Assembly (NCBI GenBank): GCA_037501455.1 | Contig: CM074856.1 | Span: 92,454,001-92,518,000, forward strand | Source of the DNA: Lantana camara | Lineage: Eukaryota > Streptophyta > Magnoliopsida > Lamiales > Verbenaceae | DNA length: 64,000 nucleotides | Direction: 5' to 3' | Part shown: piece by piece, positions 46,676 through 58,354 of the stretch | How the letters are laid out: each line of letters begins with the position of its first letter | Position numbering within the stretch: the stretch's first letter is position 1 | Program-made: the position numbers and the translations under genes | The notes under the pieces: model-generated | What the model saw: the letters and a program-made list of their open reading frames with translations, nothing else | What the model was told of the DNA's origin: nothing | Database searches by the model: none

Positions 46676-48568
46676 TGTTGGGAAAACACGAAACAGTAAC
46701 GCAGCGGAATTTAAAAAATTTTCCCAAAAGAAGATCGAATCTTGCAATTCTTATTCCCAATTCGTAGGGTTCTAAGAAACTCACTTAGATCGACACTTTC
46801 TTGACATGTTTGAGCTGCCCACATACGCTCTTCAAGAGGTAAGTCACCAAGGTCCTTCGAATCTTTCAAGACTCCACGAAAGCAACCCTTCAGAGAAATA
46901 GTCCACATTAACCACGATCACTATCTAAACAGGGAGGATGCTTGTTCTATGTTTAGTGTTTAGACTCTAGGGCTTGTGTGATATAATTTGGAGAAGGTCA
47001 TTTTGCTATCAATCCCTCATGGGGTACGAACCCCACTTATTTATAGCATAAAGGGTTCAAACCCCTTGTTTTGTTGGTGAAGGTTTCCTAAACCCTTTTG
47101 CTAAGGGATTTCTTGCTTGGAGAGAAAGACTCTCTACTTTGACCAGAAGTCTTCTCTTGACCAACTTGTTTAGCCAGAATAAATATCTAACTCTTTTAGA
47201 TATTTAATTATTTATTTATTCATAATAAATAACTTGAAGCTAATAATTAATTAATTCGTAATTAATTATTTATTAGACTTAATATCTCCAAATTATGACT
47301 TTAATTATAATTCATAATTAAATTAAAGTCCATTAAATAATTAATTAAGTATTAATTATTTATTTGACATCACAACGTGACACGTGTCACTTTGAGACAC
47401 GTGTGAATCACACGTGTGGTTACCAACCAATCATTTATTAGTTCGATCAACTTATTTAATCGATTCAAGCCATAACCCTCATGACCGGGCATTTGTGTAT
47501 GACCCTCTAGGTTCTTAATTCAATTAACAGTGACCCTAATTAATTAATTCCTAATTAGTTAATCAGTCCACAGATCACACTACCATAGTCTAGCAACAGG
47601 TGTGCGACCCCTAGCTGAATAAGAATATCTCAATTCGAAAGAACCTTTAAGTCATTGACATATGTGAGATAAAGTCCTCCTACATCCCATCTCTCAATCA
47701 AGATCTAGGGAAAGGGAATAATCAGAATCCTAATAATCTCGATCTTAAAGTTTAAGTGCATTTCATATCCATTTGATCTCGATCCAAGAAACCCATTTCT
47801 AGATCTCGATCCATTGCCTGGGCCAAGGAATCCTTCATGGCATATGAATGAATTACAGAGATCAACTTGTTTACACAAGTGTAGGTCCTTTATCGATTCA
47901 CATATGCTTCCATGTGCCACTTGTGCAGCCCCAGCATAAGCTTTCAATCAGCTGTCTCAGGAGATACCCTTTAAAGCTTACACCTAAGACTGCAGAGTTA
48001 GCCTACAAAGCATTGGTGGAATCTCAAGTCTAAGGACTACTTAATCACATCAAGGACTCGTGAGATATTTCCTAATCTGGAAGTTTCTATTTCCAGAAAT
48101 AGAAATTTCCTTTCCCGTTTAGGAATCTTCTCACACGGGACACCTCAGTGTACCTACTTAGAATAAGTAAGCACTCCCATGTATCACGCACGTATCAATC
48201 AATACACTTTGCACCCCATGAAACAAGGCGGTCCTTCTTAAGGGCGCGATCACACGAGCAAGCCTCAAACGAGTCATATCGACAGTCCCACTGTCTTTTG
48301 GACTCATCAGCTTGGAGTGATTTCTAATCATGACCTAAGTGATTTAGGGCTCGTTTCATGAACCACTTCACCTAAATGGTCGTGTTATATAAGTCATATT
48401 GATTAGGGGAGTTCTTATGTATGCACAGAAAGTAAACATAGAATCAAACAAGAGCACATAAAGAAGTGAAGCCTTGGTTCGTTTATTATTCAAAGATTAT
48501 CTATGATTGACGAAAGGAAAAGTACTAAGTAGACTATTACATAGGCTTTCAGGGCCCTATTCCTAACA
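46676..48568 (-). repeat. Copia 3' LTR (1893 bp)
   Basis: On the minus strand it starts TGTTAGGAATAGGG (48568) and ends TTTTCCCAACA (46676), a good TG...CA pair. It is preceded by the polypurine tract GGGCAAGTGGGAGAT (48583-48569). No gene inside; the middle (about 47180-47370) is AT-rich with ATTAATTA runs. Confidence 0.85.
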
Positions 48569-48584
48569 ATCTCCCACTTGCCCG

Positions 48585-49124
48585 TCAAAGCCACTCAAAA
48601 GCTAATCTAAGTCCCATCTTCGCAAGATGACCTTCGAATGCTTCTCGACTAAGGGGCTTAGTAAGTGGATCTACCACTTTCTCTGCTGATGCGACCCTCT
48701 CTATTTGCATATCACCTCGTTTGATGATATCACGAATTAGGTGATAGTTCCTCATAATGTGCTTGGTCCGTTGGTGAGATCTTGGTTCTCTTGCTTGAGC
48801 AACCGCCCCAGTGTTGTCACAAAACATAGTAATGGGGTCTTTCATGCTAGGAATGACATGCAATTCTTGAATGAAGTTTCTAATCCAAACACCTTCCTTG
48901 GCTGCATCATTTGCAGCTAAGTATTCGGCCTCAGTGGTCAAATCTGCAGTAGTTGTTTGCTTGGAACTTTTCCAACTCACTGCTCCGCCATTAAGGCAGA
49001 AAATGTATCTTGATATTGACTTAAAACCATCTAAGTCAGATGCAAAGCTTGCATCGTAGTATCCTTCGTCGATTAGATCTTTCTGTCCTCCATATACTAA
49101 GAACAAATCCTCAGTTCTTCGCAA
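48585..49124 (-). pseudogene. Copia RNase H (C-terminal pol) relic
   Basis: An open stretch of about 179 residues gives a full copia RNase H: GYYDASFASD (first catalytic Asp), GGAVSWKSSKQ, TTEAEYLA (Glu), CDNTGAVAQA (Asp) and the VDPLTKPLS terminus. RNase H would degrade the RNA strand during reverse transcription. The frame itself has no stop, but its upstream RT is gone: sequence jumps to integrase within about 45 bases. It cannot act alone, so it is called a fragment. Confidence 0.9.
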
Positions 49125-49168
49125 GTACTTCAGGATGTTCGCAGTATCCTTCGACGATTAGATGTTCT

Positions 49169-49975
49169 TCATAAGTAGCATAAGTTAGAATGCTCTTCTA
49201 ACTTATCTCCTACTGTCCTCTTCACATAAGCAGGACAAACCCAAATCCTTAAGTAGGAATAACTAGGGATTTTACCATGCCACATTTCATAGGGCGTTTT
49301 AGGGACTGATTTAGAAGGAACAAGATTCAAAAAATTGGCTGCACTTTCTAGAGTATAACCCCAGAAAGAAGGTGGTAAGTCAGTGAAACTCATCATGGAA
49401 TGAACCATATCAAGTAAAGTTCGATTCCTTCTCTAAAAAACTCCATTAAGCTGAGGAGTTCCCGGAGGAGTCCACTGAGAGATAATTCCATTATCTCTGA
49501 GATGACTAAGGAATTCTTCACTAAGATACTCGCCACCTCGATCAGATCAAAGTGTCTTAATCTTGTGACCAGTTTGGTTCTCATCCTCCTTTTGAAATTC
49601 TAAGAATTTCTCAAAAGCCTCAGATTTGTACTTCATTAAGTACACATAACCATAACGACTAAAGTCGTCAGTAAAGGTTATGAAGTACTGATGATTGTTT
49701 CGAGTGCTTACACTAAGTGGTCGACAAACATCAGAATGGATCAAATCCAATGTCTTAGTGGCTCGTTCCACACTCCTTGTGAAAGGAGTTTTGGACATCT
49801 TTCCTTTGAGACAGGATTCACAAGAAGTTAACTGTTTAAGGTCATTTTCAGAGAATGTCCCTAAAGTGGTTAACTTGCTAATTCTGTTCTTAGAAATATG
49901 TCCTAATCTAGCGTGCCATAAAGATGCTGAGACTTTGTCATCTCTCTTAAGTTTTGTTTCTCGTTGTATATTCAA
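49169..49975 (-). pseudogene. Copia integrase relic with two stops
   Basis: One frame of 269 codons covers the GAG-pre-integrase zinc region (WHARLGHIS, CESCLKGKMSKTPF), and the integrase core (DLIHSDVC, FTDDFSRYGYVYL, SDRGGEYLS, then PPSFWGYTLE and NFLNLVPSKSV). Two in-frame stops break it, one just before SDRGGEY (a TGA at the place of an expected Arg codon) and one after PQLNGVF. The core Asp residues are still readable. The C-terminal end runs into the deletion junction near 49150. Confidence 0.88.
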
Positions 49976-50619
49976 AATATTGGTGTTTTGAGTCCATTGT
50001 TTAATGTACCAAGAAGTATTGAAAAATCATTCTTTTTAAGGAAAAGGTTACCATTCTTAATATTAGTTTCATATCCTTCACAATCAAGTATGATAACTGA
50101 AATTATATACGAATAATGTTTGGTACATAAAGGACTTTATTTAAGACTATAACAAAATGACCTAAATCTAATCTAATTGTGCCTAAAGCTTGAGCGTCAA
50201 CGCTTGAGCCATCTCCAATCTTCAAGACACATTATCCTTCTTTGAGCTGCCGAACCTCACTTAGCATCTGTAAATCAATACAGATATGAGATCCACAACC
50301 GGTATCAAGTACCCAAGAGTTAGAATTAATAGAAAGATTTACTTCAACGAGAAACATACCTTTCTTTAGAGTAGCCTTGTACTCTTAGCAGTTTCTCCTC
50401 CAATGCCCCGATTTGACACAATGGAATCAAACGTCTTCCTTCTGATCACATTTCTTCTTTTTGGCCTTTCCCTTCGTGATGCCTCCATTGGGCTTAAAGG
50501 ACTTCTTCTTCTTTTAGGCTTTCTTGCCCGTACCTTTAGAAGGTTTAGAAGAAGATGGAGCAGTAACCATTATAACCTTATTGTCCTTCTTGATTGTTCT
50601 TTCAGCAGTCACAAGCTGA
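49976..50619 (-). pseudogene. Copia gag C-terminus and protease relic
   Basis: On the minus strand a gag knuckle at 50429-50388 reads (stop)FHC...GHWRRNC: the first Cys codon is now TGA, the other C, H and C remain. The protease motif DTGCGSH is at 50306-50286, preceded by WVL. Frames between these are broken by stops, including one right after the knuckle. Upstream, gag is cut at 50619 by a 1.47-kb insertion. Confidence 0.75.
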
Positions 50620-52091
50620 TGGTTGCCGAATCCACCAAACAATAATCCTAAACTACTAAACACAATAAATTGTGTATAGTGGCAAAGGGTCGATCCCACG
50701 GAGATTGGTTGGTCTCGTGAATCTCCTAATAGCCAAGCAAACAACAACAAAAATAAAAGAGGGGGGGAGGTTAACGCAATTAAAACAAACTATTTAAAAT
50801 CAGATTACTACGAACAACTATGGCTGAAAATAAAGAGAGTTGTGAAGGTTGATTAAGAAGAGAAATATCCTAGCTAAGTTGTTACTTCATTCCAGACCTG
50901 AATCTAATCCTTGATGCAAAAATCAAACCTGATCGAATGGTAGATTAACTTACAATAGACAAGAAGCTCATCTATATCATCCTTTCTTATTTTTAACTTA
51001 ATCAAGAGAAGCTCATCAATTAAATTCTTACCACATAGCAGTCCCGCGAACAAGTATCTAGAATTTAACTATATGATAGCATTGAGCACCAAAAGGACAT
51101 TAATCATGATCCAAAATCTCAAGAAGCTTGGATTTATGAAATCATATTACGCATGCCTCACCATATTGTTGAGTAAACATGGTGGTAAACTCTCAATGAT
51201 GTGTGGTTCTTATATACCTTTACAAGACTATTACGTATCAAGTATTTGTGCAGTCAAATGAAGCAAGTATCAAGACAATAGTTGATCAGAAAATTATCCC
51301 AAAACTAGTCCATACAGTTCGAACAAGAAGCATGCATATACCAAGGAATTCGAAGATGTAAGAACCGATTAAACCTCACAAATCATAGCATGAATCACTA
51401 AATAACTTAACTAGAAATAAAGAGCTTAACTGCTGTTCATATTTACAGAAAATAGAGAGCTAACAAACTGTAAAGAACTGAATTTAAACTAGCTAAGCTT
51501 GTCTACAAAACATAAGTTAAACTACTCCATAAACTATCTATGAAATTCAAGTAAAAGAGGGAAAGAAGGAGGAATTCTTGCTCTTGGCCGAAACAGGGGA
51601 TTCAGCCCCTGTTCTTGCTCTGCTCCAGCAGTAGCAGCTGCTGCGTTACTCCTCTCCAGGCCCCCAAAGCTGCCTTTTTTTTTCCTTCCTTCTCCTCCTT
51701 TACTTAAGATAATGATCCCGGGGAACAAATTAACTTTTACAAGTCCCAAAAAACATGATTAGGACTCTTGAAACTTCCAAAAATGCAGGATCAATTCTTG
51801 CATGTTGGCCAAGTTAGCAAGCTGTTGCATGTGTGCCACCTGTCCCAACAAGAGGATTTAGCCGCACTTGTTGACCGTGGTCTGCTTTGCGTACATTAGC
51901 CTTAGGGATGATCATACATTGGGGTCATGGCTCAGGCATTTTCAACACTTAGCATCTTTTTCTTCATAATTCTGCCAAATCCCTCATTTCTCAATATGAT
52001 TCTGCAAAAGCCAAATAAAAGCAAATTAAGTAGAAATCTAATCCAATTCAGGGGGAAAAGAAAGAGTTTTTCATGTAATTTATGCATACTA
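50620..52091. mobile_element. Unclassified 1.47-kb insertion in copia gag
   Basis: Copia gag is split by this segment, flanked by the 11-bp direct repeat TCACAAGCTGA (50609-50619 and 52092-52102). It starts TGGTTGCCGAATCC and ends TTTATGCATACTA, without inverted ends or a poly-A tail. It contains no open frame longer than about 70 codons. A conserved-looking stretch GGGTCGATCCCACGGAG lies at about 50688-50704. The 11-bp duplication would fit a target-primed retroelement or, if 9 bp is real, a Mutator-like element. Family unknown. Confidence 0.6.
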
Positions 52092-52664
52092 TCACAAGCT
52101 GACTAATCAACTCAGCTACAGTAGCATTTAGATGATTCATGTTGAAGTTAAGGACAAATGGGTTAAATGATGGTGGAAGCGATGCTAGCAACAAGTCCAC
52201 GAAAGCTCATCTCTCAGTAGCATGTCCATGGAAGCAAATTTCTCAGTAAGAGCAAGAAACTTGAATCGATATTCATAGACACTTGTACCTTCCCTCATTC
52301 TCAAATGGAACAATTATTTTGAGGTGTTATACCTTGTAACACGCTCATGAGGGTGGTAAAGTTGCTCTAAGTGGTCGTAAATCTCCTAAGCAAATTCCAT
52401 TGATTCATGATGTCTTTGCATATGTGGACATGTTAGCAAGCATGAGACAACGGGCTTGGAGATTGTCATCCTTCCACTTCTGAATCGCGTCCCGCTTAGC
52501 CCGGGTAGGAGCTTCACTTTCGGGAGCAGGCTCCGTCTCATAGAGAATATAGTTCTCTTTTCAGAATCTAGCATGATTTTTAGATTCCTAAGCTAATCAG
52601 AATAGTTGGGACCAATCAACTTGTTTGACTCGAGGGTCGATACTAGAGGGTCTTTGGTTGCCAT
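52092..52664 (-). pseudogene. Copia gag N-terminal relic
   Basis: The minus-strand start MATKDPLVSTLESNKLIG (ATG at 52664-52662) is a typical copia gag opening followed by a Trp-to-stop-like break (NYSD-stop-LRNLKIML). Several frame changes follow. The remainder of gag lies beyond the 1.47-kb insertion at 50619. Confidence 0.7.
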
Positions 52665-53888
52665 TTCAAAACACGTAGAGAATCACAGAATTTACGATCT
52701 AAATGGAAAAAACAGAGAACTAAGTGAGCATGCTGAATAATAACGATATACATGAGATCAGGTCTTTAATCTATGTTGCTCCCACTGTTTTTAGAGGATC
52801 TATAATTCCCTAAAGATCTTAGAGAAAACTTGTTTTCCCAATGAGTACTAAGATCCTAAGCACTTTATCTCGAATCCACGAATCGTGGCCATTCTAAATA
52901 AAGCCTAAGGTAGGTACAACTTACCAATTCCAACACTTTGGAATTCTTAGTAATGTTTTTGCATCACCTATCTTTCAATATGGACCCACGACTCGTGCGA
53001 CATCTATATTTACTTAGGCATTAAGTTAGACTTATCAATCATAAGATCATGATCAAAACTTAGTTCGAACGACCCACGACTCGCGGCCATCGCCCTCCCC
53101 AAAATTGATCATGAAATAACGATCATTTAGAATGATCGATTAGGAAACTAAGAACTAATAGGTTTCACATAGTCACCCCACGACTCATGTACAATAACTA
53201 GCTTCCCTTATTAAACTTAAATCCTATTAGTGGAATGTTAGGAATTTAATTCAAAGTTTGCACCTCGAATTAAACACTTATTTTCGAAATTAGCTTAATA
53301 TTTTAAGGGAATTTTTGATTTAACCGGAGAGTTGTCCGGTTTGACCTCACCAACATATATGTTATCCATTTTAATTAGTCTTGATTAATGCAAGTGCAAC
53401 TTAAATGCATTTCACACAAGCACATAGCAGATAACATATCCTAGCATGATACTAACATGAGATGATCATGGGTTCTACCTATCTTATGCGGGATATGTGG
53501 AAGCCACTCCACAATCACAAGTTCTAACATACATGCCATTGTTTTTCTAACATACATGCTACATAAAACAGTTTAAATCACATAAGGGAATTGGAAATAT
53601 AACGATGCCCTATCTATTACAATAATAGAAACCCTCCCTAACATTTTGAGGGGTCTTCATTTATGGTTTCCTTGTTACTTGTTTTGTGGATCCATCTTAC
53701 TCCATGGGTGCAAATCTTCATAGTAAAATAGAAAAACCTCACTTTCCTATAATCTACTCTCTTTGCATAAAAATAATATGGCTCAATCTTCATATTGGCC
53801 ATAGACAAATAGACGGGGCATACCCGGCCTCAAAAATAGTAATATGGAAAGCCACATAATAAACACATAACAGTACGCTTATAAGTGG
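52665..53888 (-). other. Copia leader region with four spaced palindromes
   Basis: About 1.2 kb upstream of copia gag without a coding region or recognisable 5' LTR. Four copies of the palindrome CCACGAnTCGTGG occur at 52876-52888 (perfect), 52986-52998, 53074-53086 and 53178-53190 (each with one or more changes), spaced 110, 88 and 104 bases. The right end abuts LTR E at 53889. Confidence 0.6.
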
Positions 53889-56387
53889 TGTGACACCCTG
53901 TCCGATCATTCATACAAGTATGACATCACGAGAGTGTTTATTTATGCATCTACGTGAATTACATCTTTATTATGTGCCTTAATTCCAACCATGATTGAAT
54001 TATATGATTCAAATTGATTTAAGTGCATACTTGGGATAATTGTAAACTTGTATATCGAATTTAGAATTTTATGAATTGGCATGATTTATGAATTACATGA
54101 ATTTAATTTAAATGTTGGAGTTGAAATTAAAATAGGACTTGGGCCTATTTGCAATTTTGGAAGTTTTGAACCTAATTTAAATTAGGTAACTTTGGGTGCG
54201 TTTGGAACCGATATGAGCTCAAGAATTCGAATTCGAATTCCCACACCACCATTAGACTCACTTCGACGATTCGGACCCACTGGAGTTGATTTCATATTTT
54301 TCGGAAGCCGTTTGGACCTTAAACCTTTTAAATATGACCTATTGGACCGGAAGTCACTTATTTGGGCCCAAACCCTAATGAAACCTTTAGCCGCCATATT
54401 TATACCTTAAAACCATAACCTAACTTCTTTTCAAACTTCATTTCACACAAATTATATCATCTATGGAGAGCTTCAAAGGAGGATGAAGATCTAAGACTTT
54501 CCTATATTTTCAAGAGCTCATATCTCCCTCGTTTCTTCATCATTTCAAGATCCAAGGTAAGTAATGAATTTCCCTTGATGTGAATTTCATTTCTATCTTT
54601 TAATCTTGGCGTGAAACTGATTATATGAGATGATTTGATGAGATATTTTAAAATATGAACTTTTGACCCAACTTGATGATTATGCCTTGATTGATGATTC
54701 CATGAGTTCTTGAGCTTGAATATATGTTAAACATGATTTATGTGATGATATGTATGAATTTCGTGGAATTTTAGTGGTTGATTTTGGGTGAAATCCGCCA
54801 TTTTTTTGCCTTGGTTGTCTTCTTCCCAAAGCTTTTTCGAATATGCAGACACAACACCTAGTTTTTGGCCAGAATGGCCATTCCCACTTTGGCCTTGTGG
54901 CCAGAATGGCCCTTCCCTTCGAGGGCTGATGTCAGTAGCGAGAATGGGACAGACCGTTCCTATTTTTGCCTTACTCCGTTCCCAGAGTCGCTGATGTATT
55001 TTGTTGGAAGGACCATTCCCATGCTTTGCTTTGCATGGGAATGGCCGTTCCCAATTCTCTGTTCCCCTTTTGCTTGACTTTTTCGTGTTTGCTTGATCCT
55101 TTTGAGTTGTTATATGAATTATATGTTATGTTATGACTTCAATTGCATTCTTAGATGATAGTACTTCATTTAATTGAATGAATTCGTGTGAATACTTGTC
55201 TTATGCTATGCCACTTGACCTATGTGATCCATACCATTCCATAATGCATTTCATTCATAATTATATGTTGTTGTGCATCTTAATTGGTTCATATAGAGTC
55301 TAAGTCTTGGGCTTTTGTATGTTTTTCTACTTCAGAGGATATTGACGGTGGTGAGCACGAGGCTTAATGGTGTCCGGTTTCCACTCTCTTTTCTTCAAGC
55401 ACAAGGTGAGGTTTAGGATTTTTGTATAGTTAAGTGACCTATGACCTTAATATGGTGATTTGAATCCTTGCATGCGGTTATATACTATATATGATTAGAT
55501 ATGTGTTGGATATGATATGATTATGACCTTGTGGACCATCCTTAGTTTTGGAAATTAAGTATGAAGGCATATATAAGCTATTTTGGAATATTATCTATAG
55601 CGAGTTGGCCATGAAATATTGGCATCTGTATATATGTGGATCCGAGGAGCTATGGGTAAGGAGCCCTCGAGACGGTTAGGGCTGTCGGGGATATGCCTGT
55701 GCGTAGTTTCATTTAAAGTATCATTGCGTGATTCAGGGAGACAGAGGAGACGTGATACTTTGAGCCTTCGGTGTAAAAGCCCGGGAGGACACTTGTGGGT
55801 TCGCTACCCCTTGTGGGTCTGTTTGTTATGGATGGTTAAGGCCAACGAGAGGCTCTTTCATCATCGGAGTAGAGGATGGATATGATTCTGTATTTTTGTG
55901 TTGTTATGATATGAGAAGTAAAGGTTGGAAGCTCGTACTCTCCGAGCATATGATATGATCTGTTATGGGAATCATGAATCGGAATAAGGTTTCTGAAATT
56001 ACTTTCTAAGTATAAATATAAGTTTGTTTTCAATTATTTTGGTATGTAAATCCTTATACCCGGTTCATGAGTTCACCCTTACGTTATGTGATATGCTCGA
56101 AATATATTTAGTGTGCGGGTGTGCGTTAGCCCCCTCACTAAATCAGTTGACTGACCCCTCGTTTAGTGGTATTAGGATGCACTTTGTAACATACTCTACT
56201 TATGTTATGTATTTATGTTTCACAATTGGAGATTATATTTTATGCTCTACTTAGACTTTAACTCGTGTGGAGTTAGTATGCTAGAACTTGGATGATGTTG
56301 GATACTTCAATGATACTTATGCTGGTTTATTATGTTGTATTATGAATTGATATTCAGGACTAGGTATCTATGCTAGTTGAACCCCTA
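53889..56387 (+). mobile_element. LTR E, 3' truncated
   Basis: A plus-strand long LTR starting TGTGACACCCTGTCCGATC. Donor-like TCCAAG/GTAAGT at 54556/54557, TATA-like ATATTTATACC near 54389, hairpin region 54866-55055, GC-richer block about 55630-55870 containing the inverted pair AAAGTATCA/TGATACTTT (about 55715-55763), and acceptor-region palindrome TCAGT-TG-ACTGA (56143-56154). It shares GGACTAGGTATnTATGnTAGTTGAACCC with LTR A just before it breaks off at about 56387, where gag relic J begins. No gene. Confidence 0.8.
54866..55055 (+). repeat. Hairpin region in LTR E
   Basis: TGGCCA-GAA-TGGCCA (54866-54880), GGCC-TTGT-GGCC (54891-54902) and a 12-bp perfect stem CCATTCCCATGC-n8-GCATGGGAATGG (55013-55044). 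The words GAATGGCC and CCGTTCC recur between them. This is the E counterpart of the arrays in A, B, D and G. Confidence 0.75.
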
Positions 56388-57328
56388 ACCTGCTTTGCAT
56401 GTTGATTTAATTGCTTCCTCTATTTGTTGTTGTTGGTTTATTTGCTTCCCTTGTTGAGGTGGTGGAGTCGGTAGTGCTGGTAATACTGGAGCTTTCCCTT
56501 TGAACCTTTGTTTCTTATCGTTGTTTTTAGGAGCTTGAAGTTGTTGAAATACGGAACTCTTTCTCATTCCCGAGCCGGTACTTGTATGGAAAGTCCTCGA
56601 CTTGCTTTTCAAGATTTTGACCTCGGCCTTCAAGGCTTTATTGGTGGTCTTAGCCCAGGTACTCACGTTCGATACACCAATCACATCCTTGATATCATAA
56701 CGAAGGCCCTCCACGAACTATAAGGCCTTAAACTCATCATCCCCGGTGATATGAGAGGCATACGGAGCCAACCTATTAAATTCCAAGATGTACTCATTAA
56801 CGATTTGCCCGGCTTGCTTCAAATCAAGAAATTCCCGAAGCCTTCTAGTCCTCGCCGATGGTGGAATATAGTTATTCTTGAATTCTCTCACAAAGATCTC
56901 CCAAGTGAGTTCATCTCTATTGGCTTGCATCCGAATGCTTGCGGTATTCTACCAATTCCTAGCTTCTCCTTGGAATTGAAAAATAGAAAGATCGACTATC
57001 TCCTACGGGCTACATCGACATACCCAAAAGATATCCTAAATCTCCGCAAGCCAATTCTCTGCATGTACGTCATTTCCACCATGAAACTGAGGTGGATGAT
57101 AAGAACGAAATTCTCTCTAAGCTTGAGACAGTTCCCCTTCTTGAACAGGGGCAGAGACTTGAGCCGGCGGTGGTGGTGGATTCTCTCGTAACCTTCTCTC
57201 AACATAATTCATTACAGCTTCCATAAAATCTCGGGAGTAGCCCTTGGGTTCCTTTTTTGAGGAGTAAGAGAGCGGTCATGGCGATGACGGCGACCCGGAG
57301 AACGGTCACGGTCTCTTCGGGTAGGCAT
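56388..57328 (-). pseudogene. Chromovirus (Tekay/Del-like) gag relic J
   Basis: On the minus strand a gag reading starts at an ATG (57328) with an Arg-rich MPTRRDRDRSPG opening, then shifts frame at an A-run near 57255. Fragments in the original frame give the retrotransposon gag core: LTWEIFVREFKNNYIPPSARTR, QAGQIVNEYILEFNRLAPYA and a later FVEGLRYDI-like part, followed by a Gln/Pro/Lys-rich tail. Several stops lie between. The knuckle and everything after are lost at the junction with LTR E (56388). The primer site and LTR lie upstream at 57515 onward. Confidence 0.82.
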
Positions 57329-57514
57329 TTCTGAAAATTAAACACTGAAAATGCATGTTTGATCAATTTATGCCCATGAAAGCGAACAATGCAACGCTTA
57401 GAAATTTACACAATTAGCAAAATAAACAAGTAAATGGAAGAACACGTTGACAAGTTGTCCCTAAGCTGTACGACCTAGACAGACTCGATACTAGAATCCC
57501 AGTTTTACAACCGG

Positions 57515-57526
57515 GCTCTGATAGCA
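57515..57526 (-). promoter_or_regulatory. Primer binding site of relic J
   Basis: The minus strand reads TGCTATCAGAGC, one mismatch from the Met primer site, eight bases after the LTR end at 57535 with the same TCCTAAAG-type spacer as element A. Confidence 0.75.
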
Positions 57527-57534
57527 CTTTAGGA

Positions 57535-58354
57535 TGTGATGCCCTAGCGTGGCCCCCATATCCCCCGCACTAAGACCAAGCTCATATATGAATATAGACC
57601 GCATACAAGCCCAATCATAGTGGACGGGGACACGATACGAACCCTAGCTAGGCGGGACTAACCCTGCACCAACAAGTCAAATAGCCAACAAGAATATAAA
57701 CAAGTGTTGCAGAAGCATAATTATATCAAGCTGAACCATATTTACTAATAATCAAGTTATAGCTACAGATCCAGTACAAGATAAGAGTATCCGGTCCATA
57801 CAGCCTCTGAATGAACAAAACAAAAGTATATAATCGTAAGTGTGTGATACAAGTCATGAAGTGTAAACCTAGCTAGACACGAAAATACACTTGGCTAAAT
57901 GTAATTTCCCGCCTAGCTACGCCAGCAAAAGAAACTGAGGGACAAAGAAGGGAGGGGTCAGTCTCTACAAGGCTGAGTGAATAGCGTAAGTAATATATAT
58001 AAAGCAGTAAAGTTCGTGCGAGCCATAATTCCATATAAAGTTTTACAGTAAACAAGTATAGAGTTATTATATGGAATTACAACTATCAATTCATTCCAAG
58101 GTAAGTGATCAAGTGGCTCGGCAAGTGAGGAATCTCCAACCTTTCTCCTTTAGTCTACAAAGTAATTATTAGGTGTGATCAGACAAATATTAAGTTTCAC
58201 TTGTTACAGAATCAGGTTCAAGTGTGCAGGTACTCCTTTTTCCTCCGGGTTGGTGGTTCGGGTAGCTAGCCCTTACCACCTAGGACAAGGTGATCAATGG
58301 GTACATGAATCCCATTGACCGGAATCCCATCGGCCCATCAAACCTCCTGATGGA
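57535..58354 (-). mobile_element. LTR of relic J, 3' portion only
   Basis: Minus-strand LTR whose 3' end is at 57535 (GGGCATCACA). Its conserved 3' module is present: arms at 57647-57657 and 57907-57917 (11-bp match) and the acceptor hairpin CAGTC/GGCTG (57959-57975, one G-T pair). It is cut at 58354 by LTR I, so about 0.8 kb remains. Confidence 0.78.

Larger units (their letters stand above)
46676..53888 (-). mobile_element. Degenerate Ty1/copia element, RT deleted, 5' LTR missing
   Basis: On the minus strand the order is leader (53888-52665), gag (from 52664), a foreign insertion (52091-50620), gag knuckle and protease (about 50430-50280), integrase (49975-49169), RNase H (49124-48585), polypurine tract and 3' LTR (48568-46676). 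RT is absent between integrase and RNase H. The 5' LTR and primer site are not visible and the right side ends where LTR E starts. The left target site GGAGT (46671-46675) has no visible partner. Order gag-PR-IN-(RT)-RH identifies Ty1/copia; I do not assign a lineage. Confidence 0.88.

Noticed and set aside
53889..58354. LTR E and LTR J as the two LTRs of one element
   Set aside because: They are on opposite strands and differ in sequence and ends.
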